Translations under genes and position numbers: made by a program
The notes under the pieces: generated by a model
The model's database searches: none
What the model was told of the DNA's origin: nothing
What the model saw: only the letters and a program-made list of their open reading frames with translations
Shown: positions 1 through 8,920 of the stretch, piece by piece
Layout: each line of letters starts with the position of its first letter
Numbering within the stretch: the first letter of the stretch is position 1
From: an uncultured Bacteroidales bacterium
GTDB taxonomy: Bacteria > Bacteroidota > Bacteroidia > Bacteroidales > UBA11471
Assembly: GCA_947593515.1 (NCBI GenBank)
Contig: CANQDQ010000006.1
Location: 1 to 64,000, forward strand
Length of the DNA stretch: 64,000 bases
Direction: 5' to 3'

Positions 1-162
1 AATACGATTGTCATAACGGGAAAACCCGCGGAACAAATCGTAAATGTGTACGACATTCAAGGGCGGCTCATCGCCACCACTACGCAAGACGTTATAAAAA
101 ATCTTTCATCGGGATTTTATATCGTATCTGTCGCCGGTAAAACATTCAAAATTACTATTTAG
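1..162 (+). CDS. C-terminal fragment of a secreted protein with a type IX secretion (Por) sorting domain, truncated by the window edge
   Basis: Frame 1 reads ...NTIVITGKPAEQIVNVYDIQGRLIATTTQDVIKNLSSGFYIVSVAGKTFKITI*, typical of T9SS type A C-terminal domains. Confidence 0.8.
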   Translation, partial: NTIVITGKPAEQIVNVYDIQGRLIATTTQDVIKNLSSGFYIVSVAGKTFKITI

Positions 163-183
163 CAATAGAAATCTCTAAATAAA

Positions 184-209
184 GGCACCTCGGCTTATGC
201 CGAGGTGCC
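184..209. terminator. Perfect 11-bp hairpin downstream of the T9SS-tail gene (GGCACCTCGGC-TTAT-GCCGAGGTGCC)
   Basis: Inverted repeat read directly, 22 nt after the stop codon; no strong T-run. Confidence 0.5.
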
Positions 210-576
210 GCTGTAAAACGGCTAATTATCCGTTATCCGGTCTGTTGAAGAGATGAACATGACGGTTGAAATTCGAGGGCGCGAACTTGGGATTGGTTTA
301 CTTTAATAATATTTTTTATGAAAACATAGTATTGTTGGATTAAAATAGCCTTGGAAACAGCGATTTCCATTACATGTGATTTTTATTTGGATTCCTTAAC
401 AGGGATCGTTATTAAAAACTGTGCAAAAAGGATAATAGATTGGGTATTTACCCGCTACTTTAATATTTAAAATTAAAAAAGCATACGTCTAATAATAACG
501 AGCATTTAATAAAGCAATGATTCGCGCTATTTGCTGAAAAAAGTGTATCCAAATCAAAGACGATGTGCTTTTTTAT

Positions 577-614
577 GAGGTATTTCCGAGCGGAAAATAC
601 GTCGGGAATACCTC
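577..614. repeat. Inverted repeat / hairpin (GAGGTATTTCCGA ... TCGGGAATACCTC)
   Basis: 13-bp stem with one G-T wobble and a 12-nt loop in intergenic DNA. Confidence 0.55.
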
Positions 615-639
615 TTTATATATTGAAACCGGTTGCCGC

Positions 640-662
640 GGGGGGGGGGGGACCGGGGGGGG
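640..662. repeat. Two adjacent homopolymeric G tracts (G12, ACC, G8)
   Basis: Sequence reads gccGCGGGGGGGGGGGGACCGGGGGGGGACG. Confidence 0.9.
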
Positions 663-665
663 ACG

Positions 666-1052
666 TCAGAGCCGGCTTTTTACCCACTGCCGCAGGGCGC
701 TTGTGCGGGTGAGCAGCTCTTTGCAGTAGTTCGGGGTAAGCACTTTCATAAGACGTTCTCGGTCTGAAGGGTTGAGAACGTCCCTATTCAACGGTTCGAG
801 TTCGTCGATGAAATCGATCTGGTCTTCCGAAAATTCGATGATAATACCCGTTTCGCCGGCAAGCTGTCCCAAGTGGCGGACCTCCGAAAGCGGTTCTTCC
901 AGCACATTGCACCAATAGGCTTTCAGTATCGCCTCGATGGTGCGGTGGCACATCAGCCCGATATACATATACCGCTGCGCCGAAAACATGGCGCGCGCCG
1001 TATCGAAATCATAATCCGACAACTCCACCCAACCAACAGCTTTCTCTCTCAT
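666..1052 (-). CDS. HEPN domain protein (copy 1)
   Basis: MREKAVGWVELSDYDFDTARAMFSAQRYMYIGLMCHRTIEAILKAYW... typical HEPN helices; start chosen at internal Met with TATATTTG-like box just upstream. Confidence 0.8.
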   Translation of the reverse strand: MREKAVGWVELSDYDFDTARAMFSAQRYMYIGLMCHRTIEAILKAYWCNVLEEPLSEVRHLGQLAGETGIIIEFSEDQIDFIDELEPLNRDVLNPSDRERLMKVLTPNYCKELLTRTSALRQWVKSRL

Positions 1053-1158
1053 AACTCTTTCCCGTTTTGTTTTTGCAAATATAAACAATTCCTTTGAAAT
1101 ATGCTTGCCATTTGCCCCAAAACGCAACAGCCCGGCGGATATGACTGTTGTCAAGTGT

Positions 1159-1455
1159 TTATATCAAAATTCCTGTTTTGAGAATGTCGGCATAAAGGGG
1201 ATTGCCGGTATCTTCCGTAAGCAGAACGGGTTCTATAAGGTAACTTACCTTACGCCCCAGTTTCCACAGCAAAGGCGTATCTTCAAAATAATTGTCGCTA
1301 CGGTGTGAAACGATTACGGCAATGTCGATGTCGCTCTCCTCCGTATGATTGCCTTTGCTGTACGAGCCAAAAAGATATAAGGCTTTGAGGGGCAAATGCT
1401 CTGCCACCACAGACTTGTATTTTTTCGCTATTTCGATAGCCTGTTTTTTATCCAT
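1159..1455 (-). CDS. Minimal nucleotidyltransferase (MNT) domain protein
   Basis: GSYSKGNHTEESDIDIAVI motif (GSX10DxD) of pol-beta superfamily MNT antitoxins. Confidence 0.85.
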   Translation of the reverse strand: MDKKQAIEIAKKYKSVVAEHLPLKALYLFGSYSKGNHTEESDIDIAVIVSHRSDNYFEDTPLLWKLGRKVSYLIEPVLLTEDTGNPLYADILKTGILI

Positions 1456-1820
1456 AGCCTTAGTTCGTTTGTTCGGTTCAATAATTCTTTGCAATATTCA
1501 GGAGTCAGTGATTTCAAAAGTTGTTCTTTGTATGAAGGATAACGCGCTTCTATATTCAGCGGTTCGAGTTCATCGATGAAACACAACTGTTCTTCCGACA
1601 ATTCAGCAATAAGTCCGGACTTCGCTGCAAGCCGATATAAATGGTGAATCTTCAAGGGTGGTTCTTCCAAAACTTCACTCCAATATGCTTTAAGAATCTT
1701 TTCAACCACTTGGTGGCACATAAATCCGACATAAAGGTAACGTTTGGTTACAAGCATGGCGCGTGCCGTATCGAAATCATAATCCGACATCTCCACCCAA
1801 TATGTTACTTTATCATTCAT
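1428..1820 (-). CDS. HEPN domain protein (copy 2), overlaps the MNT start by 28 nt
   Basis: MNDKVTYWVEMSDYDFDTARAMLVTKRYLYVGFMCHQVVEKILKAYW..., clearly paralogous to copy 1. Confidence 0.8.
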   Translation of the reverse strand: MNDKVTYWVEMSDYDFDTARAMLVTKRYLYVGFMCHQVVEKILKAYWSEVLEEPPLKIHHLYRLAAKSGLIAELSEEQLCFIDELEPLNIEARYPSYKEQLLKSLTPEYCKELLNRTNELRLWIKNRLSK

Positions 1821-1963
1821 TACCTTTATTTTGTATGAAATGCAAATATACACATTTTCTTTGAAAAACATTGTCCGAGATTCCAAAACCTCCAAAAACG
1901 GATAAAAAATCGCGTGAAAGTTTTTTCAACCGAAAATCTTTTCCAAAGCCGAAAAAAATTTTT

Positions 1964-1971
1964 TATATTTG
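1964..1971 (+). promoter_or_regulatory. Putative Bacteroidota -7 box (TATATTTG) for tnaA with a ~180-nt leader
   Basis: Matches TAnnTTTG consensus; no clear -33 element. Confidence 0.4.
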
Positions 1972-2051
1972 CCATGTATGTACGACAAAGTGTGTATATC
2001 GCCAAGCCGTCTTTTCCTGAATATCAAAAGGCGCGATGAGTTCCGGTTCTG

Positions 2052-2098
2052 AAATCGGGACGGAGTGCCGGTTGTCCGATTTATACAGGGGTGTCCCC
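2052..2098 (+). promoter_or_regulatory. Structured 5' leader of tnaA (two consecutive hairpins)
   Basis: AAATCGGgAC...GTCCGATTT stem (2052-2082) followed by GGGG-tgt-CCCC (2088-2098). Confidence 0.4.
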
Positions 2099-2158
2099 CG
2101 CCGCCAAGAAGCATTTGGTGTAAATTTTCCCATATCAAAACCTTAACCCTTTACCTTT

Positions 2159-3538
2159 ATGAAACTACCTTTTGCAGAATCATTCCGCATCAAGATGGTG
2201 GAAACCATCCGTAAGAGTACCCGCGAAGAACGCGAACAATGGATAAAAGAGGCAAAATACAACCTCTTCAATCTGAAAAGCGACCACGTGTTTATCGACC
2301 TGCTAACCGACTCCGGAACGGGCGCGATGAGCGACAAACAATGGGCTGAAATGATGACCGGCGACGAAAGTTATGCCGGCGCCCGCTCCTATTATAAAAT
2401 GAAAGCGGCTATCAAGGATATTTTGGGCTTCGACTACTTCCTGCCGACCCACCAAGGTCGCGCCGCCGAAAATGTTTTGTACTCCACCATCGTGAAAGCC
2501 GGCGACGTGCTGCCCGGAAATTCGCACTTCGACACGACCAAAGGGCATATCGAATTTCGGAAAGCCTTCGCCATCGACTGCACCATCGACGAAGCCGCCG
2601 ACACCCAGTTGGAAATTCCTTTCAAAGGCAACATGGACCCGCGCAAACTGGAAGAGGTGCTGAAAAAATATCCGCAGGAGAAAATACCCGCCGTCGTTCT
2701 GACCATTACCAACAACACCGCCGGCGGACAGCCTGTTTCGATGAAAAACATTCAGGAAGTGTCGGCTGTGTGCCGAAAATACGGCGTAAACCTGCAAATC
2801 GACGCCGCCCGCTTCGCCGAAAATGCCTATTTCATCAAAACGCGGGAAGAGGGGTATGCCGACAAATCGATTAAGGAAATCGTGAAAGAAATGTTCTCCT
2901 ACGCCGATATCGCCACCATGTCGTCGAAAAAAGACGCTATCGTGAACATGGGCGGATTCGTGGCTTTCAAAAGCGAAGAGCTGTGGAAAAAATGCCAGAT
3001 GTTCTGCATCATGAACGAGGGATTCATTACCTACGGCGGAATGTCGGGGCGGGATATGAACGCGCTGGCGCAGGGTCTGGACGAAGGCACGGAATTCGAC
3101 TATCTGAAAACCCGCATCAAACAAGTGGAATACCTCGGTGCAAAATTAGATGAATACGGCATTCCCTACCAGCGACCTGCCGGCGGACACGCCATTTTCA
3201 TCGACGCGAAAAAAGTGCTTACGCACGTGCCCAAAGAGGAGTTTATCGCCCAAACGCTGGGCGTGGAGCTGTATCTCGAAGCCGGCATCAGAGGCGTGGA
3301 AATCGGCGCGATATTGGCCGACCGCGACCCCGTTACTCGGGAAAACCGCTATCCGAAACTGGAACTGCTGCGGCTGGCAATCCCCCGCCGCACCTACACC
3401 GACAACCACATGGACGTAGTGGCTGCCGCCTTGAAAAACGTTTATGACCGCCGAGAATCGATCACGCACGGCTACGTGATTACAAAAGAATTTCCTATCA
3501 TGCGCCACTTCACGGTGGAGCTAGAAAAGGCGCGATAA
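2159..3538 (+). CDS. tnaA: Tryptophanase (beta-eliminating PLP lyase)
   Basis: 459 aa; MKLPFAESFRIKMVETIRKSTREEREQWIKEAKYNLF...LLTDSGTGAMSDKQW...SSKKDAIVNMGGF. Tyrosine phenol-lyase is a close homologue and not fully excluded. Confidence 0.88.
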   Translation: MKLPFAESFRIKMVETIRKSTREEREQWIKEAKYNLFNLKSDHVFIDLLTDSGTGAMSDKQWAEMMTGDESYAGARSYYKMKAAIKDILGFDYFLPTHQGRAAENVLYSTIVKAGDVLPGNSHFDTTKGHIEFRKAFAIDCTIDEAADTQLEIPFKGNMDPRKLEEVLKKYPQEKIPAVVLTITNNTAGGQPVSMKNIQEVSAVCRKYGVNLQIDAARFAENAYFIKTREEGYADKSIKEIVKEMFSYADIATMSSKKDAIVNMGGFVAFKSEELWKKCQMFCIMNEGFITYGGMSGRDMNALAQGLDEGTEFDYLKTRIKQVEYLGAKLDEYGIPYQRPAGGHAIFIDAKKVLTHVPKEEFIAQTLGVELYLEAGIRGVEIGAILADRDPVTRENRYPKLELLRLAIPRRTYTDNHMDVVAAALKNVYDRRESITHGYVITKEFPIMRHFTVELEKAR

Positions 3539-3547
3539 TACGCAGAT

Positions 3548-3586
3548 AAAAAAGCGACGTCGGGGGTCGTATGACCCTCGACGTCG
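3548..3586 (-). terminator. Intrinsic terminator of tRNA-Phe
   Basis: Stem GACGTCGGGGGTC/GACCCTCGACGTC with GTAT loop; T6 run on the minus strand follows. Confidence 0.75.
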
Positions 3587-3590
3587 TGTG

Positions 3591-3663
3591 TGGTACCACC
3601 AGGAATCGAACCGGGGACACAAGGATTTTCAGTCCTTTGCTCTACCAACTGAGCTATGGCACC
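3591..3663 (-). tRNA. tRNA-Phe (GAA)
   Basis: Reverse complement GGTGCCATAGCTCAGTTGGTAGAGCAAAGGACTGAAAATCCTTGTGTCCCCGGTTCGATTCCTGGTGGTACCA; anticodon loop CTGAAAA. Confidence 0.95.
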
Positions 3664-3678
3664 ATGTATTTTGCGGTG

Positions 3679-3709
3679 CAAATATAGTATGTTTTTTGCA
3701 ACGCTCCAA
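3679..3709 (-). promoter_or_regulatory. Putative promoter of tRNA-Phe (TTG-N20-TATATTTG)
   Basis: Complement of CAAATATA (3679-3686) and CAA (3707-3709). Confidence 0.5.
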
Positions 3710-3888
3710 GTTTTCCCGCAAAAATTTTTACAAGAAATTTTCAATGAACATTTTCGGCAATTACGAAGTTTATTTTTCACCTGTCGGGTGCAACGTTTTG
3801 CTCTCGATTTTCAAAAAATATCGGGAAAAAAGGCGGTCAAATTTTTTCTTTCACTACCTTTGCACTTTGGTTTTGTAAAACATATCTG

Positions 3889-5028
3889 ATGAAAATAAAA
3901 ATTCTTTCTACCTCGTCATGGCGGTATGCAACGCTACTGCTGTGTGCGCTGGCAGCAGTACAATGCAGCGACAACGCCGAAGAAAGCATAATGCCGGAGC
4001 CTCCATACGAGAGTCGGTGGTATTATTCGTATGACGCCGAAAGCGTGCTTACCGCCGCCGATTTTTCTATCGACGGATTCATTCCTTATACGCTGGGGAG
4101 TGCCGGCGATACGCTTTTTGTGGCAAACAATGCCGACAGCAGTCTGTTGGTTATCGACGCAAACAGCGAGCGGGTACTGCGCACGGTAAAGCAGTGGTCG
4201 TTCAACGGTGAACAGCATCGTTTCGAAAGTACGATAGAGGCTATCGTGCCGAGCGGCGACCGGCTGTATGTAGCCGAGCGGCAGTCGCGCATCCACTGTT
4301 TTTCGCTATCTTCGTGGGAGTACGTGGGGTGCATCGGCAATGGCAATTGGTGGAACGATGTTTTCCAAGCACAAGCCGCCACCGCAGTAAACGGATTTGT
4401 CTTTGCCCGCGACAAAGACGGAAAGATAAGCCTTTACCGCGAAACCGACGTTACGCCGGAAAATTATCAGAACGTGCGCCGCTACTGTCAAAGTGCGGGC
4501 ATCGGCGCAACGAACAACAATTTTGCCACGCATTGTATGCGGCTCGACGGGCAAGGGCATATCTTATTGACGGATTACAACAACAAACAAATTTATACCC
4601 TCGACGCCGAAAAAGCCGTAAACATGGAAAACGGCGCTTCCATCGACATCGCAGAATTGACTCTGACGCCCGATTTTGCCCCCACCGGTATGGATATAAC
4701 ACCCGATTTCTATTTTGTTGCGGGAGGAAACAGAGCCATAAACATTTACGACAGAACAAAAAAGGCTTGGACCAAGAAACTGGAAAGCATACGGGGTTAC
4801 ACTTTTTCGCAACCGACTTGCGTACAGGCTCTTTCGGACTCCGTGCTATGGATTTCAGACCTCCATAAGGATAAGCATTCGTTAGTGAAATTAGTAGTTC
4901 ATAAAAACGAAATTCGGGAATACGTGCACGAAAATACGACGAAAGTTCTCCCACACGAAACCCGCAGCAGCGACGAATTATTCATCGCCCTGCGCACCCT
5001 CGAAATCGAAGAAAATCCGGAAATATAA
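3889..5028 (+). CDS. Beta-propeller (NHL/YncE-like) lipoprotein
   Basis: Lipobox-like LAAVQC at N-terminus; propeller-like repeats such as GDTLFVANNADSSLLVIDANSERVL. Confidence 0.65.
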   Translation: MKIKILSTSSWRYATLLLCALAAVQCSDNAEESIMPEPPYESRWYYSYDAESVLTAADFSIDGFIPYTLGSAGDTLFVANNADSSLLVIDANSERVLRTVKQWSFNGEQHRFESTIEAIVPSGDRLYVAERQSRIHCFSLSSWEYVGCIGNGNWWNDVFQAQAATAVNGFVFARDKDGKISLYRETDVTPENYQNVRRYCQSAGIGATNNNFATHCMRLDGQGHILLTDYNNKQIYTLDAEKAVNMENGASIDIAELTLTPDFAPTGMDITPDFYFVAGGNRAINIYDRTKKAWTKKLESIRGYTFSQPTCVQALSDSVLWISDLHKDKHSLVKLVVHKNEIREYVHENTTKVLPHETRSSDELFIALRTLEIEENPEI

Positions 5029-5061
5029 AAACATTTGTGTCTCTTCCTTAAAGTAATCCAC

Positions 5062-7164
5062 ATGGTCATAAATCATCAACGAAACTTCCGCTTTTTATTG
5101 GCGGTCTGCACCTGTCTGACAGTTTGGAGTTGCAGCGACGACAACGAAACCCGTACACTTTCTGAAAACAAAGATTTTTCGGGCACGATACACATCTCCA
5201 CACTCGACGATTATACCGCCCAAAACCACATGATCATGCTCCAAGACGACGAGCCGGAAAGCGTATTTCTCGACGCATCGCAACGGTCGTTTTATCCGAG
5301 CCAGCCCGTACAAGTGTCTATCACCGAGAATCAGGAACTTTTGCTCCGCGCCTATTCTCCGCGCCGCATCAACAATTTGAAAATCTGGACAGCGATAGAG
5401 GGCTTTGAGGAGGAATTTTTGTTGGCACAATTCGACATCGTACCGCCGTTTTTGGAATTTCGGACGCGACTGCCTTTCGTCGAAGCCGACCAAGAGTACC
5501 GGACACTTTCGGGAAAAGACATCAAAATCATGAAGAACCCCTATTTGGGGTCAGGCGACTTGTCGCTGCGCATTGATTGCGACGACCCTTATTACAAAAA
5601 ATTCGAGACCATCAAGACGACATGGCGGGTAAATTTCTCCAATTTCGACTATCCGAATCACAATTATTGGCTTGCCATGAATCCCGGACATTGCCGCGAA
5701 GCCGTAGCCATGTCGTTGAATATGGCATATCTGTTCTCTACCAAAGAATATGAAGACTCTTTGCGAGCAAATGATATGCGCTTCGAAAATCGTACCGTCC
5801 CCATATCCGCAGAAACACTGCTCACGCAATCGCGCACCCGCAACAATTTTGCTTGGGGTACGCTGCATGGCGTGGGCGGATTGGGCGGAGGCTCGACGCT
5901 CGGACTGCAAGATGTCTGCTTCTTGGGACACTATGCCGACGATGTAAGCGAATCGGCAGCCCTCTTCCATGAATTCGGACACGGTATGGGTTACGGCGAC
6001 GGCGACAATACGGTCATCAGTGAAATCAACAATGGTTACAGTTGGCGGAAAATGTGCCATGCCATCTATGTTCATCAAAGCCTTACCAAAGAGTTGCCGA
6101 TATATTCCCGCCGGTTCATGCACAACCGCCGCAACCATTACGACCAATGGAGCAACGATCGGCTTGCCTATTACGGGGCGGCAGGACGCTACTACGGGAG
6201 CAAATATGTCATCGAAGACCCCGAGCTCGACGAGCTGGACGGCGGACTTGCCCGCGGCGGGGAATTTTTGAAAACCGACTCCTCCGGCAACGAAGGCGGG
6301 GCGCTGCGCTTCAAACTCAACTACGAAACCGCAAAAGTCGAAAAGAAAAATTATGCGCCGCGCGACATTTATGTATATAACAACCGCCTCTATGTAACCA
6401 ACGACATACGGCAGAAAGATTATAGCATCGATGTTTTCGACTTATCATCGCAGGAGCCGAAACTTTTGAAACGAATCACCTCATGGAAAGATCCGAAATC
6501 GGGCGAGGAGGTTGCTCTCGGAATACCTACAGGTATCTGCCGTTCTTACGATAAAATCTATATTGCCGGCTTCGGCAGCCGCATCTATGTGCTGAATAGC
6601 GACACCTACGCTTGCGAAGATTTTTTGTGCCCTTCGGGCGGCGCATATTCTGTCGCCATAGACAACGGTGTAATATACAGTATTCTGAATGCCGTGCGTG
6701 CCATGCCCGAACATAGCGTAGCCGCACAGACGCTGGGCACCGTACCCACGATTGCATCGAGTACGGGCTGGAAAAATTCGAATCTCAATACCGTCGCTCG
6801 CGACCAAGAGGGGAATATCTACGCCACCTTGTATGACGAAAAGAAAATCGTTAAAATAGACATCAGCCACCTGCTGTCCGGGAAATTGAACATCTCCCGC
6901 GAACTGACATTCGAAAACGCACCGCAGGGAGTATGTTTCGACGACGACAATCGTATGTTCGTAACATTCGGAAACAGCGCTGCCATACGTTTTGCCCAAG
7001 TAGATGCCGGCACGGGAAAAATCGTCAACGACTTGACTAAAATAGGGAATATCGAGCTGAAAAAACCACAGAAATGTATCATACGCCGGCATACGCTTTT
7101 CATCACAGACCGTAATACCGACGATTTCTGTTTGTATGCCATTCCGGTAGAAGACTTGAAATAA
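5062..7164 (+). CDS. Lipoprotein with metzincin-like zinc protease domain and C-terminal beta-propeller
   Basis: LTVWSC lipobox-like; HEFGHGMGYGD (HExxHxxGxxD); C-terminal propeller-like repeats. Start chosen at second Met (MVINHQRN). Confidence 0.7.
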   Translation: MVINHQRNFRFLLAVCTCLTVWSCSDDNETRTLSENKDFSGTIHISTLDDYTAQNHMIMLQDDEPESVFLDASQRSFYPSQPVQVSITENQELLLRAYSPRRINNLKIWTAIEGFEEEFLLAQFDIVPPFLEFRTRLPFVEADQEYRTLSGKDIKIMKNPYLGSGDLSLRIDCDDPYYKKFETIKTTWRVNFSNFDYPNHNYWLAMNPGHCREAVAMSLNMAYLFSTKEYEDSLRANDMRFENRTVPISAETLLTQSRTRNNFAWGTLHGVGGLGGGSTLGLQDVCFLGHYADDVSESAALFHEFGHGMGYGDGDNTVISEINNGYSWRKMCHAIYVHQSLTKELPIYSRRFMHNRRNHYDQWSNDRLAYYGAAGRYYGSKYVIEDPELDELDGGLARGGEFLKTDSSGNEGGALRFKLNYETAKVEKKNYAPRDIYVYNNRLYVTNDIRQKDYSIDVFDLSSQEPKLLKRITSWKDPKSGEEVALGIPTGICRSYDKIYIAGFGSRIYVLNSDTYACEDFLCPSGGAYSVAIDNGVIYSILNAVRAMPEHSVAAQTLGTVPTIASSTGWKNSNLNTVARDQEGNIYATLYDEKKIVKIDISHLLSGKLNISRELTFENAPQGVCFDDDNRMFVTFGNSAAIRFAQVDAGTGKIVNDLTKIGNIELKKPQKCIIRRHTLFITDRNTDDFCLYAIPVEDLK

Positions 7165-7193
7165 AAAAAACATTCTCCTCCCTATACCGAAAC

Positions 7194-8114
7194 ATGTTCT
7201 CTTTTATCGTCTGCTCCATCAAACCCGAAGAAACCAAAGCGTTAGAGCAAAACATTGCTGCCACTGTCGGCGTACCGTATGAATATATTTCTTTCGACAA
7301 TCGGAAATTCCAATACGGTTTGACAAAGGTTTACAACCTTTGCGCCCGGAAAGCCCGATACGACTACCTCTGTTTCTTGCACGAAGATGTCCGGTTTCTG
7401 TCCGAAGGATGGGGCAAAGAAATCTCAGCGCAGCTTTCAAAAGAAAATTGCGGCGTCATTGGTTTTGCCGGCAGTACGGTAAAGTTGAAGTCTTCGACAC
7501 AATGGGCTGTTTCCAAGCAGACGACACGCATACATCTCATACAGCAAATGCGTTTCGGAAAGGAAAAACAAGTCGAAAACAATCCCGATAAAAATGATTT
7601 TTCGCCGGTCATCACGCTCGACGGACTTTGTCTGTTCGTAAAGCGTTCGGTTTGGGAGCAAACTCCATTCGACGAAACGACATTCACCAACTTTCACTGT
7701 TACGACTTGGATTTCTCGCTTTCCGTAGCACAACGCTATACCAATTACGTTTGCCATACCATTTCGATAGTCCATTTTTCTTCGGGTTCTTATTCGCCGG
7801 CGTGGCATCAAGAAACAAAAAAGCTGAATGACAAATGGGCTTCCCGTCTGCCGATGTCGGTAACGCCAATGACTGCACAGGAACAGGTAAAATTGCAAAA
7901 ATATTCCTCTTTCTTTTCTGAATTTCTCCAAATTAAAAATAGTTGGAGAAAAGGTGATTTTCTTCATAAAAATTTTTCAGATGCTTTCGCCTTATTTCAA
8001 AACAACCTCTTTCAAACAAAAGCGTGGGAGCTGATTTTTTTGAGTTATCCCAAATATAAACTCGTAGCACGGCATTCTGCGAAAAAGGCTCAACCGACAC
8101 CTGTCATCAAGTAA
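7194..8114 (+). CDS. Glycosyltransferase, StrF-like GT-A domain
   Basis: MFSFIVCSIKPEETKALEQNIAATVGVPYEYI...YDYLCFLHEDVRFLSEGWGKEI. Confidence 0.65.
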   Translation: MFSFIVCSIKPEETKALEQNIAATVGVPYEYISFDNRKFQYGLTKVYNLCARKARYDYLCFLHEDVRFLSEGWGKEISAQLSKENCGVIGFAGSTVKLKSSTQWAVSKQTTRIHLIQQMRFGKEKQVENNPDKNDFSPVITLDGLCLFVKRSVWEQTPFDETTFTNFHCYDLDFSLSVAQRYTNYVCHTISIVHFSSGSYSPAWHQETKKLNDKWASRLPMSVTPMTAQEQVKLQKYSSFFSEFLQIKNSWRKGDFLHKNFSDAFALFQNNLFQTKAWELIFLSYPKYKLVARHSAKKAQPTPVIK

Positions 8115-8132
8115 TATCGTAAATCCCAAGAA

Positions 8133-8915
8133 ATGGCTCCCCGTGTAAAAATCGTCATACCGCTCTATCGGGCGGAACTCTCCCCACTCGAAGAACTTTC
8201 GATACAACACACCGCCGAAGTGTTGCACAATTATCCACTCTGTTTCGTCCTGCCGGAGGGTCTGCCGCAAGAGAGCTTCAAACGCCTCGTACCCGACGCC
8301 GAAATCATTCCGGTAAGCGATGAATGGCTGGGCAGCAAAAACGGCATCGCCGGCTACAACCGCATGATGCTGTCAAAAGCGTTTTACGACCTTTTTGCCG
8401 ATTGCGAATATATATTGATATGCCACTCCGACGCATGGGTGTTCCGCGACGAATTGGAGGCGTGGTGCAACATGGGCTGCGACTGCATCGCCGCCCCATG
8501 GATACGCCGTAAAATTTACGACAATGCTTTCGTCAAATGTTATTACCGTATCGTACAGTTTTATGCGAATCGCCGCAACCGCCCGACGCGGGAGTCGCTG
8601 CACGGAAAGGTCGGAAACGGGGGATTCTCGCTCCGGCGGGTAGAGGCTTTCCGCTCCGCCTGTGAGCGATACAAGGAGAAAGCCGATTTTTTCTTGCAGA
8701 ACAAATCGCCGTTTTTCAATGAAGACGTCTTTTGGGCGACCGTACCCGATGGATTCCGTTACCCGACAGAAGCAGAGGCATTACGGTTTGCTTTCGACAC
8801 CCATCCTCGCTATTGCTACAAGGAAACGGGCGGCAGATTGCCTTTCGGGTGCCACAGCTGGTCGAAGCCGCGATTCTATAAATTCTGGAAAGATTTTATC
8901 CCAACTCGTTCGTAA
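8133..8915 (+). CDS. DUF5672 family protein (glycosyltransferase-like)
   Basis: MAPRVKIVIPLYRAELSPLEELSI...HSDAWVFRDELEAWCNMGCDCIAAPW...VGNGGFSLRRV. Confidence 0.75.
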   Translation: MAPRVKIVIPLYRAELSPLEELSIQHTAEVLHNYPLCFVLPEGLPQESFKRLVPDAEIIPVSDEWLGSKNGIAGYNRMMLSKAFYDLFADCEYILICHSDAWVFRDELEAWCNMGCDCIAAPWIRRKIYDNAFVKCYYRIVQFYANRRNRPTRESLHGKVGNGGFSLRRVEAFRSACERYKEKADFFLQNKSPFFNEDVFWATVPDGFRYPTEAEALRFAFDTHPRYCYKETGGRLPFGCHSWSKPRFYKFWKDFIPTRS

Positions 8916-8920
8916 TCGGA

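Noticed and set aside
1974-2146. TnaC-like leader peptide upstream of tnaA
   Set aside because: The short plus-strand ORFs starting at 1974 and 2036 contain no tryptophan, so there is no support for classical TnaC attenuation
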